Of a stretch of DNA of 7,370 nucleotides, positions 5,516 through 7,370 are shown piece after piece. The notes below the pieces were generated by a model that ran no database searches, was not told where the DNA came from, and saw only the letters and a list, made by a program, of their open reading frames with translations. Positions within the stretch are counted from its first letter, which is position 1, and each line of letters begins with the position of its first letter. The position numbers and the translations under genes were made by a program. Source of the DNA: Parcubacteria group bacterium (GTDB taxonomy: Bacteria > Patescibacteriota > Minisyncoccia > JACPCQ01); assembly GCA_016179715.1 (NCBI GenBank), contig JACPCQ010000029.1, forward strand, positions 1 to 7,370, given 5' to 3'.

Positions 5516-6670
5516 TGTTTGCTGCAAAAAAAGCGCCGCAAAAAAGAGCACCTCTTCTCCGCGCTCCAAAAACTCGCTCTGAGTAACCGTAAGGCCAGCA
5601 AGTGCGTGCGGAGAAAACTCCTCAACAGCAAAAGGGCGCCCTAATATGGTAAACGTAGCCGCCTGTTCCCGTTTAATAAACGCCGCCGCCTGGCGCGAAA
5701 GCGCGCCGTTACCGGATATAAAAACGCGTTGCGGAAGCAGTCGTTCCGCTGCGGCGTTTTGCAAAAACTTCCGGAAAACGCTAAACCATTCGCGCGCAGC
5801 TTTATCAATTGCTTTTTGCGCGCCGTCAGCTTCCGGCCCGATAAGTTTTCCCTCGGCAAAGCGCTTCAAGCGGCTTACCGCTTCTTCCGGGGAATATGCT
5901 GCATCATTTGCCAGCGTGCGTATTGCGAGCCGCTCGCCAATACCAAAATGCGCCACTTCCTGAAACACGCCGTTTCGCACCGCAAAGAGTTCCGTTACTT
6001 CTCCTCCGATACGCAAAAACAAAAATCCGGTCTCGGTATCCACTAGTTTTTCCAGCGCACGAAAGGCCACCAACGGAAAGGAGTGTACGGCAATACGCGA
6101 CGCGTGCACATGTTCAGCAAGCAAGTCTTTGAGAAATTCAACGATAAACGGCTGCGCCAAACTGATATAAAAAAAGAGGTCTAGCGTGGTTCCCTGCTTT
6201 CCGATAATGTCGCTGGTAAGATACCCGTTCACGCACGCGCGCATCCGCTGTGTTTCAAGTATCGCATAACGCACACCTTCTTGGATTTCTGCGTGCGTCG
6301 TCGTTTCCACCGCATGCTGTTCTTCTTCAAGCGCTGTCTCGACCATCTGCCCTGTGATCTTAAATGGGACATCTTTGCTCATATGTACGATGCGTATCTG
6401 TGCGCTATGCCACGGCGCGGTAATGACGCAAAGCGCCGTATCCACGCGCCGACTGCCTCGCCGCAATACTTCCGCAATCGCCTCGCCCGTTTCAGAACGT
6501 ATTTGTTTGAGCAGGTGCGACACATCGAATTCCGACGTAACGCGCAGCATGCGCGTGGAACGCGCAAAAATCTGCACGGGAGTTTCCGGTGCAAATTCCG
6601 CAAGTACCGCGCGTACCGCTGCGGTCTCTACATCCACGATAAGCGCCGTTTTCTTTTGTGACAACAGCAT
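5504..6670 (-). CDS. Divergent actin-fold ATPase of the PilM/FtsA type
   Basis: The 388-residue protein has the layout of PilM/FtsA-like ATPases, cytoplasmic actin-fold proteins that link to membrane partners in type IV pilus assembly (PilM-PilN) or division (FtsA). Visible elements are an N-terminal phosphate-1-like strand TALIVDVETAAVRAVL (8-23), a phosphate-2-like segment LFLRIGGEVTELFAVRNG (217-234) followed by GIGERLAIRTLA, and an adenosine-binding-like strand RVFISGNGAL (315-324). The normal Asp of the phosphate-2 DIGG motif is Arg here (R220), so ATP hydrolysis may be altered. No membrane segment or C-terminal amphipathic helix is obvious. The ATG at 6670 follows alaS by only 14 bases with no Shine-Dalgarno, and the single-pass membrane protein lies directly downstream. 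The assignment rests on motif pattern alone; a PilM-specific role is inference. Confidence 0.72.
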   Translation of the reverse strand: MLLSQKKTALIVDVETAAVRAVLAEFAPETPVQIFARSTRMLRVTSEFDVSHLLKQIRSETGEAIAEVLRRGSRRVDTALCVITAPWHSAQIRIVHMSKDVPFKITGQMVETALEEEQHAVETTTHAEIQEGVRYAILETQRMRACVNGYLTSDIIGKQGTTLDLFFYISLAQPFIVEFLKDLLAEHVHASRIAVHSFPLVAFRALEKLVDTETGFLFLRIGGEVTELFAVRNGVFQEVAHFGIGERLAIRTLANDAAYSPEEAVSRLKRFAEGKLIGPEADGAQKAIDKAAREWFSVFRKFLQNAAAERLLPQRVFISGNGALSRQAAAFIKREQAATFTILGRPFAVEEFSPHALAGLTVTQSEFLERGEEVLFFAALFLQQTLRG

Positions 6671-6700
6671 TGCACTTATAATAATTATGATTCAACGACG
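6671..6700 (-). promoter_or_regulatory. Possible weak promoter at the alaS stop, upstream of the ATPase gene
   Basis: The alaS stop runs into an AT-rich tract (CATAATTATTATAAG on the minus strand) ending four bases before the ATG at 6670. CATAAT or TATTAT could act as a -10, and the latter would place the start close to the ATG. No matching -35 is visible, and readthrough from alaS is the simpler view. Confidence 0.2.
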
Positions 6701-6990
6701 GCACGGACTCGCCGCACTCCGGCTCCTACCGCTTCCTGTTTTGTAATGCGGAATATCCCAATCTCACCCGTATGCGTAACATGCGGTCCTCCGCATATCT
6801 CACTTGAGAATACTTCTCCAGTTTTGGGATGAGAAAACTGATAGACGTTTACTTCCTGCGGATACGCGCGGTCTTTCATGTAGAGAGCGCCGGATTGCTG
6901 TGCTTGGGCAAACGTCATTTTCTTTATTGTAACAGTATAATCGCGGGCAATCACGTCCTGCACAATGCTTTCAACTTTTGCGCGTTCAAG
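6685..6990 (-). pseudogene. alaS: Alanyl-tRNA synthetase, 3' part, out of frame with the upstream part
   Basis: This is the C-terminal end of the AlaRS editing domain. Recognisable sequence begins at LERAKVESIVQDV and includes EICGGPHVTHTGEIG, with the Cys and His that complete the zinc site begun by the upstream HSATH, then AGVRRVRAVVES and the stop. There is no C-Ala domain after it, as in other trimmed Patescibacteria enzymes. Its frame is one base off from the upstream part. The frame is open further up, to an ATG at 7224, but translation there gives no AlaRS-like sequence, so I place the homologous start at about 6990. The conserved RFDF block expected between the two parts is missing. 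It could be a real disruption or an assembly or sequencing error. Confidence 0.8.
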
Positions 6991-7370
6991 CGGTAATGTC
7001 CGAGCCGCGCTGTTCCACCGCTTCTCCAAGCACTTTCCGGAGCGCTGCCTGTAGTAAGTGTGTCGCCGAATGCAGGCGTGTAACCATTTTCGCCTCCTCC
7101 TCATCTGCGGCTTTAAGCTCTCCCGTATCCAGCAAAAGTCCATGCCCGCCGAATTTTTTTTCAATTCCCGTGCGGGAAATTTCCTGATGTTTTTTGAATT
7201 CCCGATTGAATTCTGCTTCGTCAAAAATATGTCCGCCCTCCTTCGCTAAGTCCTTAATAACGTCCGAGGGAAATCCAAATGTCTGATAAAGATCAAAGGC
7301 GTCTTTGCCGGATATTCGTTCGGCTTGATGGACTTCGTATCGCTGTCCCGTTTGTTGAACGTGCGCTTTC
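6986..7370 (-). CDS. alaS: Alanyl-tRNA synthetase, internal part (5' end outside the window, ends at a premature TGA)
   Basis: AlaRS charges tRNA-Ala and its editing domain clears mischarged Ser and Gly. The 128 codons in view contain SGKDAFDLYQTFGFP, typical of the end of the catalytic and tRNA-recognition part, then a short linker (FKKHQEISRTGIEKKFGG) and the editing-domain motif HSATHLLQAALRKVLGE. The beta-barrel segment of about 90 residues found between these parts in E. coli AlaRS is absent, which I recognise as the compact Patescibacteria form. The frame stops at TGA (6988-6986) right after QRGSDITA, where the family continues with a conserved RLRFDF block. The remaining editing domain follows in another frame. 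Unless this is a sequence error, the enzyme encoded here would lack half its editing domain. Confidence 0.88.
   Translation of the reverse strand, partial: KAHVQQTGQRYEVHQAERISGKDAFDLYQTFGFPSDVIKDLAKEGGHIFDEAEFNREFKKHQEISRTGIEKKFGGHGLLLDTGELKAADEEEAKMVTRLHSATHLLQAALRKVLGEAVEQRGSDITA

Noticed and set aside
5461..5631. N-terminal extension of the membrane protein up to an ATG at 5631
   Set aside because: It would overlap the end of the ATPase gene by over 100 bases, has low-quality Arg/Leu/Cys-rich sequence, and lies upstream of the promoter and the Shine-Dalgarno that serve the GTG at 5460.
6986..6988. TGA in alaS read as a sense codon (UGA=Gly code)
   Set aside because: rnc, rpmF and rnhB end in TGA at their natural ends, and reading through leads to a wrong frame with another TGA six codons on.
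6983..6992. Programmed +1 frameshift at GCT TGA in alaS, like prfB
   Set aside because: It would restore the frame (Ala-Glu-Arg-Ala-Lys-Val), but the conserved RFDF block would still be missing, GCT is not a good slippery codon, and no Shine-Dalgarno-like stimulator is visible. A deletion or assembly error fits better.

Overview
The window looks like a piece of a Patescibacteria (Candidate Phyla Radiation) chromosome, probably from the Parcubacteria side. This is inferred from gene content and protein style; no marker phylogeny could be run. The main pointers are a ribosomal protein L32 with a charged C-terminal tail, a NusB fused to a Nudix domain, a trimmed alanyl-tRNA synthetase that ends right after its editing domain, and a single-pass envelope protein of a type I associate with this group. 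TGA is used as an ordinary stop (rnc, rpmF, rnhB), so the UGA=Gly code of Gracilibacteria/Absconditabacteria does not apply.

Every supported gene is on the minus strand, so the transcriptional order runs from high to low coordinates: alaS (3' part, broken by a frame change at about 6988), an actin-fold ATPase of the PilM/FtsA type (5504-6670), a single-pass membrane protein with a large outer domain (3988-5460), rnhB (3300-3944), rpmF (2978-3262), a nusB-Nudix fusion (1956-2870), rnc (1148-1882) and the first 367 codons of smc (1-1101). Spacers are short (13 to about 107 bases). I see no tRNA, rRNA, CRISPR array or mobile element.

Three promoters can be read directly, each in a gap or over a gene end: before the membrane protein (TTGCGC, 18 bases, TATAAT), before rpmF (TTGCGC, 17 bases, extended -10 TGCTATGAT, placed so that the mRNA would start at the ATG), and at the rpmF stop codon, where the TGA stop is also the TGn of a perfect extended -10 (TGATATAAT) that would drive nusB-rnc-smc. 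Shine-Dalgarno sequences are mostly absent. The clear exception is the GTG start of the membrane protein.

Functionally the window joins translation (AlaRS, L32), RNA processing and transcription control (RNase III, NusB), nucleic-acid upkeep (RNase HII, SMC) and an envelope pair (actin-like ATPase plus membrane protein). The order rpmF...rnc-smc resembles the rpmF-plsX-fab-acpP-rnc-smc cluster of other bacteria with the lipid genes missing. The observations most worth checking are the ATPase/membrane-protein pair, the NusB-Nudix fusion with an altered Nudix box, an Asp-to-Asn change at a metal-binding position of RNase III, and the alaS frame break, which coincides with the loss of a conserved block of about 17 residues.
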